From assembly GCA_009838645.1 (NCBI GenBank), contig VXRC01000029.1:79233-143232 (forward strand): DNA of 64,000 nt, in the 5' to 3' direction. A program made the position numbers and the translations under genes. Position 1 is the stretch's first letter, and each line of letters starts with the position of its first letter. The DNA is from Gemmatimonadota bacterium (GTDB lineage Bacteria > JAAXHH01). This document shows positions 25,830-35,343 of the stretch, piece after piece. The notes under the pieces are model-generated. The model was not told where the DNA came from. It was given only the letters and a program-made list of their open reading frames with translations, and made no database searches.

Positions 25830-27254
25830 TTGGCTGAAACCGATTCGAATACCGCCGCTGGTCCGGTAGCCGATACCGAAGACGAAGGTCTCGTTCGGGG
25901 GCTCGGTCCCCTCGAAGCCACCACCATCATCGTGGGCGGCGTCATCGGTTCCGGCATCTTCCAGGCGCCGAGCGCCATCGCCTCCAACGTAGGCTCGCCG
26001 GGCATGAGCCTGCTCGTCTGGCTGGTCTGCGGTCTCCTCGCACTGTGCGGCGGGCTCTGCATCGCCGAACTCGGCGCCATGCTGCCCCGGACCGGCGGTC
26101 AGTACGTCTACGTCCGCGAAGCCTACCGCAGGCGCTGGGTTACCTTCATCTACGGCTGGTCCGCCTTCTGGCTCGTGTGGCCGGTTTCCATCGCCGCCGT
26201 CGCCAATGTCTTCGCCAATTACCTGGCCAGCGTGGTCAACATCATCACCGCCGACGCGGGCGGCCAGGGCATCGTCCTGAGCGACGGAGCCCAGGCGTTG
26301 ATCGCCTCGGCATGCGTGTTGATCCTGATGATGATCAACGTGGTCGGTGTCCGATGGAGCGGCCAGGTCACCAACCTGTTTACCTTCATCAAGGTGGCCG
26401 CACTCGGCGGACTCATCCTGCTTGGCCTGTTCATGGCCGAGAAGGGATCGATGGCTCATTTCTCGCCGTTGTTCGGCGGTGGCGGGACGGCCGTGGGCGG
26501 ATTCGCTCTGGGCGCTTTCGGCGCGGCCATGGTGACCGGCCTGTTCTCGTACGAAGGATGGACCTTTTCCAGTTACGTCGCCGGGGAGATGCGCGACCCG
26601 CGCCGTAATCTCCCGTTGTCGATCATCGTTGGCGTACTCTTCGTAATCGTGATCTACCTGGCGGCGAACTTCGTGTACATGCTGGTCCTGCCCTTTGAGC
26701 AGGTCCAGACCTCGCAGTGGATCGCGGCGGACGTGATGAAGGTCCTGCTGGGCGACGGAGGCGCTCTCTTCATCTCGATCGGCGTGATGTGTTCCACCTT
26801 CGGAGGGGTTAACGTCCACTTGCTGGTGGCTCCCCGCCTGTTTTTCGCGCAAAGCAGGGACGGTCTCTTCTTCAAGGGGCTCAGCCGCGCACACCCGAAG
26901 TTCCGCACGCCGGCGGCATCCATTCTCGCCCAGGGCATTCTTGCCGCCCTGTTCGCGCTGACGCCGCGATTCGAGGATATCATCTCTTACGGTTCCTTCA
27001 CTTCGTACTTTTTCTCCATCCTCGCGATCGCCGCAGTCATCGTACTGCGCTTCAGCCGGCCCGACGCGAATCGACCTTACAGGACCTGGGGCTATCCGGT
27101 TACGCCCCTGCTCTTCCTCGCCGTCATATCCGGTTACCTGGTGTCTCTGCTGACTAACGTGGCTTTCATCTACAATACGCTCATCGGCCTGGCCATCGTC
27201 GCCGCCGGCTTTCCCTTCTACTTCTACTGGGAAAAGAAAAACAAAGGAAACTGA
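25830..27254 (+). CDS. APC family amino acid permease
   Basis: 474-residue secondary transporter of the amino acid-polyamine-organocation superfamily with about twelve membrane helices. Helix 1 carries the substrate-binding break VGGVIGSGIF, and the loop after helix 2 has AELGAMLPRTGGQYVYVREAYRR. GLFSYEGWTFSSYVAGEMRDP in helix 6 and NLPLSIIVG fit the LAT-like subgroup. It uses a TTG start with AGGTGAGG upstream. It is followed 8 bp later by the CorA-like gene. The substrate is not determinable; neutral or polyamine-type amino acids are likely. Confidence 0.92.
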   Translation: MAETDSNTAAGPVADTEDEGLVRGLGPLEATTIIVGGVIGSGIFQAPSAIASNVGSPGMSLLVWLVCGLLALCGGLCIAELGAMLPRTGGQYVYVREAYRRRWVTFIYGWSAFWLVWPVSIAAVANVFANYLASVVNIITADAGGQGIVLSDGAQALIASACVLILMMINVVGVRWSGQVTNLFTFIKVAALGGLILLGLFMAEKGSMAHFSPLFGGGGTAVGGFALGAFGAAMVTGLFSYEGWTFSSYVAGEMRDPRRNLPLSIIVGVLFVIVIYLAANFVYMLVLPFEQVQTSQWIAADVMKVLLGDGGALFISIGVMCSTFGGVNVHLLVAPRLFFAQSRDGLFFKGLSRAHPKFRTPAASILAQGILAALFALTPRFEDIISYGSFTSYFFSILAIAAVIVLRFSRPDANRPYRTWGYPVTPLLFLAVISGYLVSLLTNVAFIYNTLIGLAIVAAGFPFYFYWEKKNKGN

Positions 27255-27262
27255 GGGACTTC

Positions 27263-28195
27263 ATGCGGGATTTGCTGATCGTAGAACAGAACAACGTTAT
27301 CCGCTACGATGGCGTGTCACTCTCCCATCTCCAGGAGACTCTCGACGGCTCCAGGGGCCTGTTCTGGCTGGATATCGAGCAGATCACGGACGAAGACGCG
27401 GCGTTTCTGAGCGATTTCAAGGAGTTCGGCGTCCATCCCCTGTCGGTGAAAGCCTGCCGGGAGGTCTCCACCCGTCCCTATTCGGCGGTGTTTCCGGGGC
27501 ACCTGTTCATCGTCCTGCACGTGCAGGAGGGTCCGGACGCGCCGCCGGCCAAGTTGGGATTCTTCCTGGCGCCCGACTACCTGGTTACCGTTCATGCCAC
27601 CCCGCTGGCCTTTTTGCAGGAAGTCAAGGACCGGATCCAGCTGGATGCCCAACTGATGCGGTCCACGGACCAGGCGATCGGCCTGATCATGCAGACCATT
27701 GCCGACTGCCAGGACCCGCTGGTTGCCGAGCTTGCCGTGGAAACGATTCCACCGGACCAGGACCTGGAAGCCCGATGGATCTACGACAGGCAGCGCCGCC
27801 TGAACGACATGATCCATCTCGTGAAACCACAGTGCGACATCGTCCACTCGCTTTACGCCGGCGAGAGACTCTCCCTGCAGTCGGATGCGGTCGTCCAGCT
27901 GCAGGACGCGTATTACCGGTTCAGGAATATGGCCGACACGCTCACGCGCACCTGGGAAATGCTGAACGACGCGGCGATGGCCGCCCAGACGAAAGCCCTC
28001 AGGAGAATCGACGCCTCCTCGCGGCGCATGAACTTCCTGGTCGCCCTGTTGCTTCCCGTGCTGGTCATAGCCGTCCTGCTCGGCATCGACGATCCCCTGA
28101 TGAGCAACGTGGCCACGCCGGCGGTCGTGGGCATCGGCCTGGCGGTTTCGTTGCTGCTCGCCATCGTGTTGGTCCTCACAGCGAGAAAGCGATAA
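27263..28195 (+). CDS. CorA-like divalent cation transporter without GMN motif
   Basis: 310-residue protein with the CorA layout: an N-terminal cytoplasmic alpha/beta domain, a long helical funnel (about 120-245) and two C-terminal membrane helices (about 255-275 and 285-305). In CorA/ZntB proteins the loop between the helices carries GMN, which forms the selectivity filter. Here the corresponding stretch reads LLGIDDPLMSNVAT and no GMN is seen. The protein may therefore carry a different ion or have lost transport. It is probably co-transcribed with the amino acid permease and sits just upstream of an iron-type ABC system. Confidence 0.8.
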   Translation: MRDLLIVEQNNVIRYDGVSLSHLQETLDGSRGLFWLDIEQITDEDAAFLSDFKEFGVHPLSVKACREVSTRPYSAVFPGHLFIVLHVQEGPDAPPAKLGFFLAPDYLVTVHATPLAFLQEVKDRIQLDAQLMRSTDQAIGLIMQTIADCQDPLVAELAVETIPPDQDLEARWIYDRQRRLNDMIHLVKPQCDIVHSLYAGERLSLQSDAVVQLQDAYYRFRNMADTLTRTWEMLNDAAMAAQTKALRRIDASSRRMNFLVALLLPVLVIAVLLGIDDPLMSNVATPAVVGIGLAVSLLLAIVLVLTARKR

Positions 28196-28220
28196 CGGAC
28201 TTAAGCTCCCCGAGGCATCG

Positions 28221-29654
28221 TTGAACCGTCGGCCAGTCATTCGTTCCCTCTTGCGGGGTCTCCTCTTTACGGGCGTCGTCGTTCACGCCACCGGCCCGGC
28301 TTCCATCTCCGCGCAGGACCGCCTGGTCATCGTCTCTCCGCACTGGGAAGGCATCCGCTATGAATTCACCAGGGGTTTCGACGCATTTTACCGCGACGAA
28401 ACCGGTCGCGGGGTCGAGATCGAATGGATGGACGTGGGCGGGACTTCGGAGATCATCCGGTTCATAAAGTCCGAGTTCACCGGCAAGCCGGAAGGCATCG
28501 GGATCGACCTGATGTTCGGGGGAGGCAGCGATCCGTTCGTGGAACTGGCGCGCCTCGGCCTGCTGGCGCCTTTCAGGCTTCCCGATGACCAGTTGGAGGG
28601 GCTGCCTGCCGAAGCGGGCGGCTATCCGATTTACGACGCGGAATACCGGTGGTACGGTGCGACGATGGCCGGGTTCGGCATCATGTACAACAAGCGGGTG
28701 GCGCAGCTCGTGGCACTGCCCGTGCCGGAGACCTGGGAAGACCTGGCCGATCCCGGGCTCTATTCGTGGGTCGGCGCGGCCGATCCCAGGAAGAGCGGCA
28801 GTGCGCACGTACCTTTCGAGATCATGCTGCAGGTCTACGGCTGGGAACGGGGCTGGCAGGTCATTACCGCCCTGGGCGCCAACGCCCGGGGATTCGCGAA
28901 TTCGGGAAGCCAGGTGCCCAAGGACGTGACGTCCGGCGAAGTGGCCTACGGAATGGCCATAGATTTCTACGCCTGGGCACAGATCAACGCCGTGGGTCCC
29001 GAGATGATCGGATATACCATGCCGGACAATCTGACGATCCTGAACCCGGACGGCATATCCATACTGAAAGGCGCGACCAATATGGCCGTGGCGCAGTCCT
29101 TCCTTCGCTATGTCCTGTCCGAGGCCGGCCAGCGCCTGTGGATGCAGAAACCCGGGACGCCGGGCGGGCCGGAGCAGTTCCAGCTGAACCGGTTCACGGT
29201 GCTGCCCCGCCTCTACCAGCGCATCGATCCGGCGCACACCTCGGTCACTTTCAACCCCTTTGCGTGGAAATCGTCCTTCGTGTACGATGCCGTGAAAGGC
29301 GCCGCGCGCCGTCATATCGTCGACGATATGATCGGCGTCTTCGTTATCGACGCCCACGCGGCTCTGCAACGAACGTGGCGGCGCGCCATCGAAAGGGGAG
29401 ACGTGGAGCGTCTCCTGCCGTCGCTGGGAGCCGTACCGATCACGGAGGAGGAATCGCTGGCCCTGGGCGACCGCTGGAGGGACCAGGCCTTCCGGAACCG
29501 GACCCTGCTATCGTGGAGCCGGCTGGCGGCTGAGAAGTACGGATCGGGCGCGTCCGGTTGGGCCGGCGCAAGGTACCTGCTTTTATTCGGCAGCGGCCTG
29601 GTGCTGGCGGGGATGGTGCTTTACCTCTGGAGGTTGAAGCGGAGAAGCGGTTGA
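28221..29654 (+). CDS. Iron/polyamine-type ABC extracellular binding protein with C-terminal membrane helix
   Basis: 477-residue binding protein of the SBP family 1/13 group (FbpA/thiamine/putrescine-like). It starts with TTG and a signal peptide (RSLLRGLLFTGVVVHATGPA), followed by RLVIVSPHWEGIRYEFTRGF and features such as GTSEIIRFIKSEF and GYTMPDNLTILNPDGI. After a normal binding domain there is an extra segment of about 120 residues ending in a hydrophobic helix (YLLLFGSGLVLAGMVLYLWR) and a basic tail. A C-terminal anchor is unusual because such proteins are normally free or lipid-anchored. Matching ATPase and permease genes follow. Confidence 0.85.
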   Translation: MNRRPVIRSLLRGLLFTGVVVHATGPASISAQDRLVIVSPHWEGIRYEFTRGFDAFYRDETGRGVEIEWMDVGGTSEIIRFIKSEFTGKPEGIGIDLMFGGGSDPFVELARLGLLAPFRLPDDQLEGLPAEAGGYPIYDAEYRWYGATMAGFGIMYNKRVAQLVALPVPETWEDLADPGLYSWVGAADPRKSGSAHVPFEIMLQVYGWERGWQVITALGANARGFANSGSQVPKDVTSGEVAYGMAIDFYAWAQINAVGPEMIGYTMPDNLTILNPDGISILKGATNMAVAQSFLRYVLSEAGQRLWMQKPGTPGGPEQFQLNRFTVLPRLYQRIDPAHTSVTFNPFAWKSSFVYDAVKGAARRHIVDDMIGVFVIDAHAALQRTWRRAIERGDVERLLPSLGAVPITEEESLALGDRWRDQAFRNRTLLSWSRLAAEKYGSGASGWAGARYLLLFGSGLVLAGMVLYLWRLKRRSG

Positions 29655-29699
29655 GGTTCCCGGCCGGCCTTCGAACGGCGCGTTACGGCGCGACACAGA

Positions 29700-29747
29700 C
29701 GGCTCGTCAGGGCGTGTCGCAGCCGGCTCGTCATCGCGCGTCGCAGC
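29700..29747. repeat. Two 24-bp tandem repeats
   Basis: Two adjacent copies of a 24-bp unit beginning CGGCTCGTCA and ending GTCGCAGC, differing at three positions, lie between the binding protein and ATPase genes. A weaker copy precedes them and another begins at 29748. Confidence 0.8.
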
Positions 29748-29822
29748 CGGTCCGGTACGACGCGAACGGATGCGTGTTATTTCATACCCTGAATGTATTT
29801 GCATATCTGGGGAGACCGATGC

Positions 29823-30929
29823 ATGGTCAGCCTGACCCTGAAGGGAATAACCCGGAAATTCGGTGACGTGACGGCGGTTGACGACGTATCGGTGGAGATC
29901 GCCGGAGGTGAACTGTTCTTCCTCCTGGGTCCTTCCGGCTGCGGAAAGACGACGCTTCTCCGATTGATCGCCGGGTTTTACGCGCCTGACGCGGGAAGCA
30001 TCCTGTTCGATGATCAAGACGTGACGAGGACGCCGCCACACCGGCGGAACACGGGCATGGTGTTCCAGAACTACGCGCTATGGCCGCACATGTCCGTCTG
30101 GGAGAACGTGGCCTATGGACTGGTCCTGCGCAAGATCCCGTCATCGGAACAGAATGACCGCGTCTCGGAAGCCCTGGAGATGGTGCGGATGGATCGCTAC
30201 GGGGAGCGGTCGCCGAACCAGTTGTCCGGCGGCCAGCAGCAGCGCGTGGCCCTGGCCCGCGCCCTCGTTATCCGGCCCGACGTGGTGCTGCTCGACGAGC
30301 CGCTGTCCAACCTGGACGCCCGGCTCCGCCTGGAAATGCGCGATGAGATCCGGCGGATCCACGACGAGACCGGCACGACGATGATCTACGTGACCCACGA
30401 CCAGAAGGAAGCCCTTTCCATGGCGGACCGCGTGGCCGTGATGGACATGGGGGCCGTGGTCCAGACCGGGGAGCCGCGTTCGATCTATGATCGGCCCGCG
30501 AACGCGTTCGTGGCGGATTTCATCGGGGAAACGAATTTCGTGGCCGGCCGGTTGACGCGTTCGGAGCTTCCCCTGGCCGTCGAGACCGCGGTCGGTGTCC
30601 TCCATTCGACGGTCGAACCCGTCGAGGACCTGTCGCCGGGAGACGAAGTGGTCTGCTCCGTCCGACCCGAGGCCATACGCGTATCGGATCCGGACGCCGC
30701 CGCCGAGGACGAGAACGTGGACGAGAACGTGGACCAGAACGTGATGGACGGCGTCGTCCGGCAGACCGTCTACCTTGGCGACCACGAGCAGTATGCGGTC
30801 CGGCTGGACGACGGCACGGCGATGAAGCTGGTGGACCACCGTCCCGGGCGGCGGCTGGCCGGCCCCGGCGCGCCGGTCCGGTTGAAATGCGACGCGTCAC
30901 AGGTCGTCGTGCTCGGTAAACCGGGATAG
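29823..30929 (+). CDS. ABC transporter ATP-binding protein (FbpC/PotA type)
   Basis: 368-residue ATPase. Walker A GPSGCGKTT, Q-loop VFQNYALWPHMSV, signature LSGGQQQRVALARAL, Walker B VVLLDEPLSNLD and H-loop YVTHDQKEAL are all intact, followed by a TOBE-type regulatory domain from about residue 235. Start ATG 29823 has GGGGAG upstream. The C-terminal domain carries a small repeated insertion (DENVDENVDQNV). It belongs with the binding protein before it and the two-in-one permease after it, making a complete importer for ferric ion or a polyamine-like solute. Confidence 0.95.
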   Translation: MVSLTLKGITRKFGDVTAVDDVSVEIAGGELFFLLGPSGCGKTTLLRLIAGFYAPDAGSILFDDQDVTRTPPHRRNTGMVFQNYALWPHMSVWENVAYGLVLRKIPSSEQNDRVSEALEMVRMDRYGERSPNQLSGGQQQRVALARALVIRPDVVLLDEPLSNLDARLRLEMRDEIRRIHDETGTTMIYVTHDQKEALSMADRVAVMDMGAVVQTGEPRSIYDRPANAFVADFIGETNFVAGRLTRSELPLAVETAVGVLHSTVEPVEDLSPGDEVVCSVRPEAIRVSDPDAAAEDENVDENVDQNVMDGVVRQTVYLGDHEQYAVRLDDGTAMKLVDHRPGRRLAGPGAPVRLKCDASQVVVLGKPG

Positions 30930-30951
30930 CGGTACCGCGGAGCCTGCCCTC

Positions 30952-32652
30952 ATGCCCAGTACCCGATTCGATCTCTCGGACCTGACCCCCGGCGTCCTCG
31001 CCGTCCTGGGCGTGCTCGTCCTCTTCTTCGGCCTCTTCCTGTTCTACCCGATCCTGCACGTCCTGTTGAACGCCTTCTACACGGACGAACAGTTTTCCGT
31101 GGAGTTCTTCGGGCTGATGTTGCAGAGCCCCGTGCAGCAGCGGGCGTTGATCAACAGTTTCGAACTGGGCATCGTCACGACCGCCCTCACGACGATCATC
31201 GCCCTGCCCATGGCCGTCGCCCTCGTGCGGTACGATTTCATCGGGAAGGGCCTGCTGGGCGGACTCGCCCTCGTGCCCATGATCATGCCCCCTTTCGTGG
31301 GCGCCATCGGGATGAAGCAGATGTTCGCCCGGTTCGGTTCGATCAACCTGTTCCTCCTGGAAACGGGCCTCATCGACGCGCCTATCGACTGGTTCGGAGG
31401 CGGCGGATTCTGGGGCGTCGTGATCCTCGAGGCGCTGCACCTGTACCCCATCATGTACCTGAACATCGCCGCCGCGCTGGCCAACGTGGATCCCAGCCTG
31501 GAGGAGTCGGCCCGCAACGTAGGCGCGGGCGGCTTCCGCCTGTTCCGCACCGTTACGTTCCCCCTCATGCTGCCCGGATACTTCGCCGGCGCGATCATCG
31601 TGTTCATCTGGGCCTTTACGGATCTCGGCACGCCCCTGATCTTCGAATTCCGCGAGGTGGTGGCGGTCCAGATCTTCAACATGTCCACCGATGTCCATGC
31701 GAATCCCCTGGGCTACGCCTTGGTCGTCTTCGTCGTCCTGGTCACGCTCGCCCTGTTCTACCTCTCCAAGAAGTTCTTCGGCGGCCGCCACTACGAGATG
31801 GTCGCCCGCGGCCACGTGGCGTCGGCCTCGAAACGCGCGACTTCGCTCGAGACCGTCCTGATCTGGGGCATGCTCCTGTCCATTACGGGCATCGCGCTGA
31901 TCCCCCACCTCAGTGTAGTCCTCACCTCCGTGACCGAACGCTGGTTCATGACCGTGCTCCCCTCCGACTACACCACCGCCTATTACGGGCAGATCTTCGC
32001 CCACGATCTGACCCTGCTCTCCATCCGAAACAGCCTGTGGCTGAGCGTGATGAGCACCGTCATCGATATCGTCCTCGGCGTCGCCATCGCCTACCTGCTG
32101 ACCCGACGGCGCTTCCCGTTCCGGGACGCGCTGGACGCCGTGGCCATGTTGCCCCTGGCGCTGCCGGGCCTGGTACTCGCCTTCGGCTACATCTCCGGTT
32201 TTTCGGGAACCTTCCTGGACGTCCGCGTCTCCCCCGTGCCCCTGCTCATCATCGCCTATGCCGTGCGCCGCCTACCCTACATGGTCCGGGCGGCCTACGC
32301 CGGATTCCAGCAGATGAGTGTCACCCTGGAAGAGGCTTCCATGAACATGGGCGCCGGCCCTTTGAGAACGCTCTGGAAAATCACTATGCCCCTCGTGCTC
32401 GCCAACGTGGCGGCAGGCGCCATACTCTCCTTCTCCTTCGCCATGCTCGAAGTGAGCGACAGCCTGATCCTGGCCATCAAGGAACAGTACTATCCCATTA
32501 CCAAGGCCATCTACAGCCTGATGGGGCGCATTACTGACGGACCCTACATGGCGAGCGCCATGGGCATGCTGGGCATGATCCTTCTGGCATGCAGTTTGCT
32601 ATTTACTGGTAAAGTATTAGGCAGAAGAATGGGCCAACTGTTCAAGGTATAG
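30952..32652 (+). CDS. ABC transporter permease, fused FbpB type
   Basis: 566-residue membrane protein with two complete permease halves. Each half has about six helices and its own ATPase-contact loop: LEESARNVGAGGFRLFRTVTFP in the first and LEEASMNMGAGPLRTLWKITMP in the second. This duplicated architecture is typical of iron(III)/FbpB and some thiamine transporters, so one polypeptide replaces the permease dimer. It is 22 bp downstream of the ATPase gene and completes the operon. Confidence 0.94.
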   Translation: MPSTRFDLSDLTPGVLAVLGVLVLFFGLFLFYPILHVLLNAFYTDEQFSVEFFGLMLQSPVQQRALINSFELGIVTTALTTIIALPMAVALVRYDFIGKGLLGGLALVPMIMPPFVGAIGMKQMFARFGSINLFLLETGLIDAPIDWFGGGGFWGVVILEALHLYPIMYLNIAAALANVDPSLEESARNVGAGGFRLFRTVTFPLMLPGYFAGAIIVFIWAFTDLGTPLIFEFREVVAVQIFNMSTDVHANPLGYALVVFVVLVTLALFYLSKKFFGGRHYEMVARGHVASASKRATSLETVLIWGMLLSITGIALIPHLSVVLTSVTERWFMTVLPSDYTTAYYGQIFAHDLTLLSIRNSLWLSVMSTVIDIVLGVAIAYLLTRRRFPFRDALDAVAMLPLALPGLVLAFGYISGFSGTFLDVRVSPVPLLIIAYAVRRLPYMVRAAYAGFQQMSVTLEEASMNMGAGPLRTLWKITMPLVLANVAAGAILSFSFAMLEVSDSLILAIKEQYYPITKAIYSLMGRITDGPYMASAMGMLGMILLACSLLFTGKVLGRRMGQLFKV

Positions 32653-32739
32653 AACCAACCAAACCGAAATTGCGTTTAACGGTATGTGTGGGAGAGGCCG
32701 GAACCTCGGCCGCGGAATGGATGGGAAGGCATGCGGCCG

Positions 32740-32781
32740 CGTGAATGGATACGGTCTCGCCGTGAATGGATACAGTCTCGC
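32740..32781. repeat. Two 20-bp direct repeats upstream of the DUF502 gene
   Basis: Two adjacent copies of a GTGAATGGATACGGTCTCGC-like unit that differ at one base; a related CGGAATGGATGGGA segment precedes them. They lie about 45 bp before the DUF502 start codon. Confidence 0.8.
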
Positions 32782-32822
32782 AGGGATCGTCGGATCCAGG
32801 TTACGGAAGTGAGGCGCATGCC

Positions 32823-33629
32823 ATGTCCACCTTCAGAATGGATAACCTCCCGAGGCGTCAGTCCAGGTTTTCCAGAATACGTCAGAGTCTCAAGCGAACG
32901 ATGGTGTCCGGGCTGATCGCGCTCATTCCGCTCATCATCACCATCGCCGTGCTGAGCTGGTTGCTGACCTGGCTGGACTCCTTCGCCGAACCGGTCATTC
33001 GCGGGTTGCTGGGACTGGACACCCGCATTCCCGGACTGGGTATCCTGCTCATGCTGGTCGTGATCTACCTGGCCGGTTTTGTGGCTTCGAACGTATTGGG
33101 GAGGAAGCTGATCACCTGGTTCGAAGACCTCATGATGCGGCTTCCCGTCGCGCGAAGGGTGTACCACCCGGTAAGGAAGATCCTGGACACCTTCACGATG
33201 ACGGGAGAGACCAGGACCTGGAAGACCGTCGTGGTCGAATACCCTCGCCGCGGCGCGTGGATGATCGCCTTCATCGCGGGCGACATTCCGAGTAAGGAAC
33301 CAGGTGAAGATCTGGTGAGCGTTTTCGTGCCCAATACGCCCAATCCCGCCGCGGGTCGCGTGGTCATCGTGCCGCGCCGGGACGTGGTACCCGTGGACCT
33401 GTCGGTCGAGGAAGCACTGGAATTCGTCGTTTCGGGCGGAACGGCCTTCAGCAACGTACTGACCCTGCCCTCGCTGCCGTCTCGCGATCAAACAGTGTCC
33501 CGCCAGGACCATCCGGAATCCGCATCACGGGATGGACATCCGGTCTCCCCATCCCGCGGCAACCGGCTGGCGCCCGCATCCATGCGTGGCCGGCGCGTAC
33601 CCCTGACCCGGTCCGACGACCCGGTGTAG
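32823..33629 (+). CDS. DUF502 family membrane protein
   Basis: 268-residue protein with two membrane helices: TMVSGLIALIPLIITIAVLSWLL (about 25-48) and LGILLMLVVIYLAGFVASNVLG (about 72-93). These are followed by the DUF502 cytoplasmic domain with TVVVEYPRRGAWMIAFI, SVFVPNTPNPAAGRVVIVPR and MSVEEALEF-like LSVEEALEFVVSGG. Function of the family is unknown. The last 45 residues are a disordered Ser/Arg/Pro tail. ATG 32823 is preferred; an in-frame start 19 codons upstream would read through the repeats. Confidence 0.88.
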   Translation: MSTFRMDNLPRRQSRFSRIRQSLKRTMVSGLIALIPLIITIAVLSWLLTWLDSFAEPVIRGLLGLDTRIPGLGILLMLVVIYLAGFVASNVLGRKLITWFEDLMMRLPVARRVYHPVRKILDTFTMTGETRTWKTVVVEYPRRGAWMIAFIAGDIPSKEPGEDLVSVFVPNTPNPAAGRVVIVPRRDVVPVDLSVEEALEFVVSGGTAFSNVLTLPSLPSRDQTVSRQDHPESASRDGHPVSPSRGNRLAPASMRGRRVPLTRSDDPV

Positions 33630-33755
33630 AGATGGCCGGAACCTGTGCCTCCGGGGTTTTTGCAAAAGTCTTGTGTTTTCTTATCTTTATAGTGATTATA
33701 TATCTTCTACTATCCTTATGGTTTGATATAGTCCGCCCCCGAGGATTCCTCGCCG

Positions 33756-35309
33756 ATGTTTGATCTGGTCAACCTTCTGGACATTTTCATCATAGCGGCC
33801 CTGATCTACAGCCTCTACATGTGGCTGAAGGGGACCCGTGCGTACCATATCCTGATCGGCCTCGGCATTCTCGGCGTCCTCTACAGCATCGCGAACTGGA
33901 GCGGGCTGCTCCTGACCAGCCAGATCCTGCAATACCTGCTCGGCGTGACCCTCCTGTTGATTATCGTGGTTTTCCAGCCCGAAATCCGGCAGTTGCTGGA
34001 ACGGGTCAGTCCCCTGGTCATTTTCAGGCTCCAGTCCAGTCCCATCTCCCGGCGCATTCTGAAGGAGATCACCGAGGCCTGTTTCGAACTGTCGGAGAAG
34101 CGCATCGGCGGCCTGCTGGTCTTCCCCCGGGCGACCGGGATCTCCGGTGTCGTGCAACACGGCGTAAAGCTCGACAGTCTCGTGAGCCAGGAACTGGTCG
34201 TCAGCATATTTCATCCGTCATCACCGATTCACGACGGCGCGATTATCGTTGAGAAGGACCGCGTGGTCGAAGCCGCCACCTATCTGCCCCTCTCGACCCG
34301 TGAGCACCTGCCGCCCCGGTACGGCACGCGCCACCGGGCGGCCCTGGGCGTATCGGAACTCGGCGATACGTTCTGCGTCGTGGTGTCCGAAGAGAGCGGC
34401 GAGGTATCCGTGGCGTCCGGCGGGGACATCTCGGCCATGGCGGACCGGGAGAAGCTCTGGCAGACGCTCGAAAAGTCACTGCTGCCCATCGAGATCCCCC
34501 GAAGCAGGCCGTCGATGCGGGAAGCGATGAAGAAGATCGTCGCCCTTCGGCAGGGATACCGGTTCAATCGCTCCAACCTTACCGCCAAACTGGCGTCCAT
34601 CGGTGTAGCGTGCCTGCTCTGGTTCTTTCTGATCGGGCAGCAACTGTCCGAGATCGCCATAACCGCCGCGCTCGAATTCCAGAACATCCCGGCCAATATC
34701 GAGTTGATAGACGTTTCGACCAGCGAGGTAAACGTCCGCGTGCGGGGACCCCAGGGGAGTATATCGACGCAGACGGCGGACCAGGTCCGCGTTATGGTAG
34801 ACCTGGACGATATGGAACCCGGGACGCACACCATGCCGCTCACGGACGCGAACGTGGAGTTGCCCTACGGCGTGGTAGCCACTTCGATCGATCCGAGAAG
34901 CCTGACCATAAAGTCCGACCGTATCGTAAACCGACGGATCATGATCGACTATGACCTGGCCGGACAGTTGCCTGAAGGGCTGGAGCTGGCGCGAGACGTC
35001 ATGGTGGAGCCGCCCTCGGTGCCGATCACGGGCCGAGAAATGGAGCTCGACCAGATCGAACGGATTGTAACGTCGCCTGTGATCGACCTGTCCCAGCTCA
35101 CCGCAAGCCAGATTTTCGACTGCACCTTGAAAGTCCTTCCGCAAAACCTGACGTTTTCCTCGTTCAGCATCGAAGGGCGCGAGGTCAGGGTCCATATCGA
35201 CCTGCGGCCTGTCGGCGACGGCCAGTCGGTATCAGAAGAAACGGCCGGACTGGACCGGGTAGCGGCTTCCCCGCAGACCAGCCTGAGTAACCGGCTGAAT
35301 TCACCTTGA
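33756..35309 (+). CDS. Diadenylate cyclase fused to YbbR-type regulator (CdaA-CdaR fusion)
   Basis: 517-residue protein. Residues 1-75 hold three membrane helices and 80-245 the DAC domain that makes cyclic di-AMP from ATP, with the catalytic HDGA (159-162) and RHR (192-194) motifs intact. After a further helix (about 279-293, LASIGVACLLWFFLI) come two YbbR-like extracellular domains (about 300-485). In most bacteria these are two genes, cdaA and cdaR, followed by glmM. Here they form one open frame without any stop or frameshift, and glmM is absent; a D,D-carboxypeptidase gene follows. The AT-rich 126-bp region before it probably holds the promoter. The assignment of both halves is strong. 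Confidence 0.93.
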   Translation: MFDLVNLLDIFIIAALIYSLYMWLKGTRAYHILIGLGILGVLYSIANWSGLLLTSQILQYLLGVTLLLIIVVFQPEIRQLLERVSPLVIFRLQSSPISRRILKEITEACFELSEKRIGGLLVFPRATGISGVVQHGVKLDSLVSQELVVSIFHPSSPIHDGAIIVEKDRVVEAATYLPLSTREHLPPRYGTRHRAALGVSELGDTFCVVVSEESGEVSVASGGDISAMADREKLWQTLEKSLLPIEIPRSRPSMREAMKKIVALRQGYRFNRSNLTAKLASIGVACLLWFFLIGQQLSEIAITAALEFQNIPANIELIDVSTSEVNVRVRGPQGSISTQTADQVRVMVDLDDMEPGTHTMPLTDANVELPYGVVATSIDPRSLTIKSDRIVNRRIMIDYDLAGQLPEGLELARDVMVEPPSVPITGREMELDQIERIVTSPVIDLSQLTASQIFDCTLKVLPQNLTFSSFSIEGREVRVHIDLRPVGDGQSVSEETAGLDRVAASPQTSLSNRLNSP

Positions 35310-35343
35310 CTTAGCGTTACATCCCGTCCTATTTTCCCATGCT

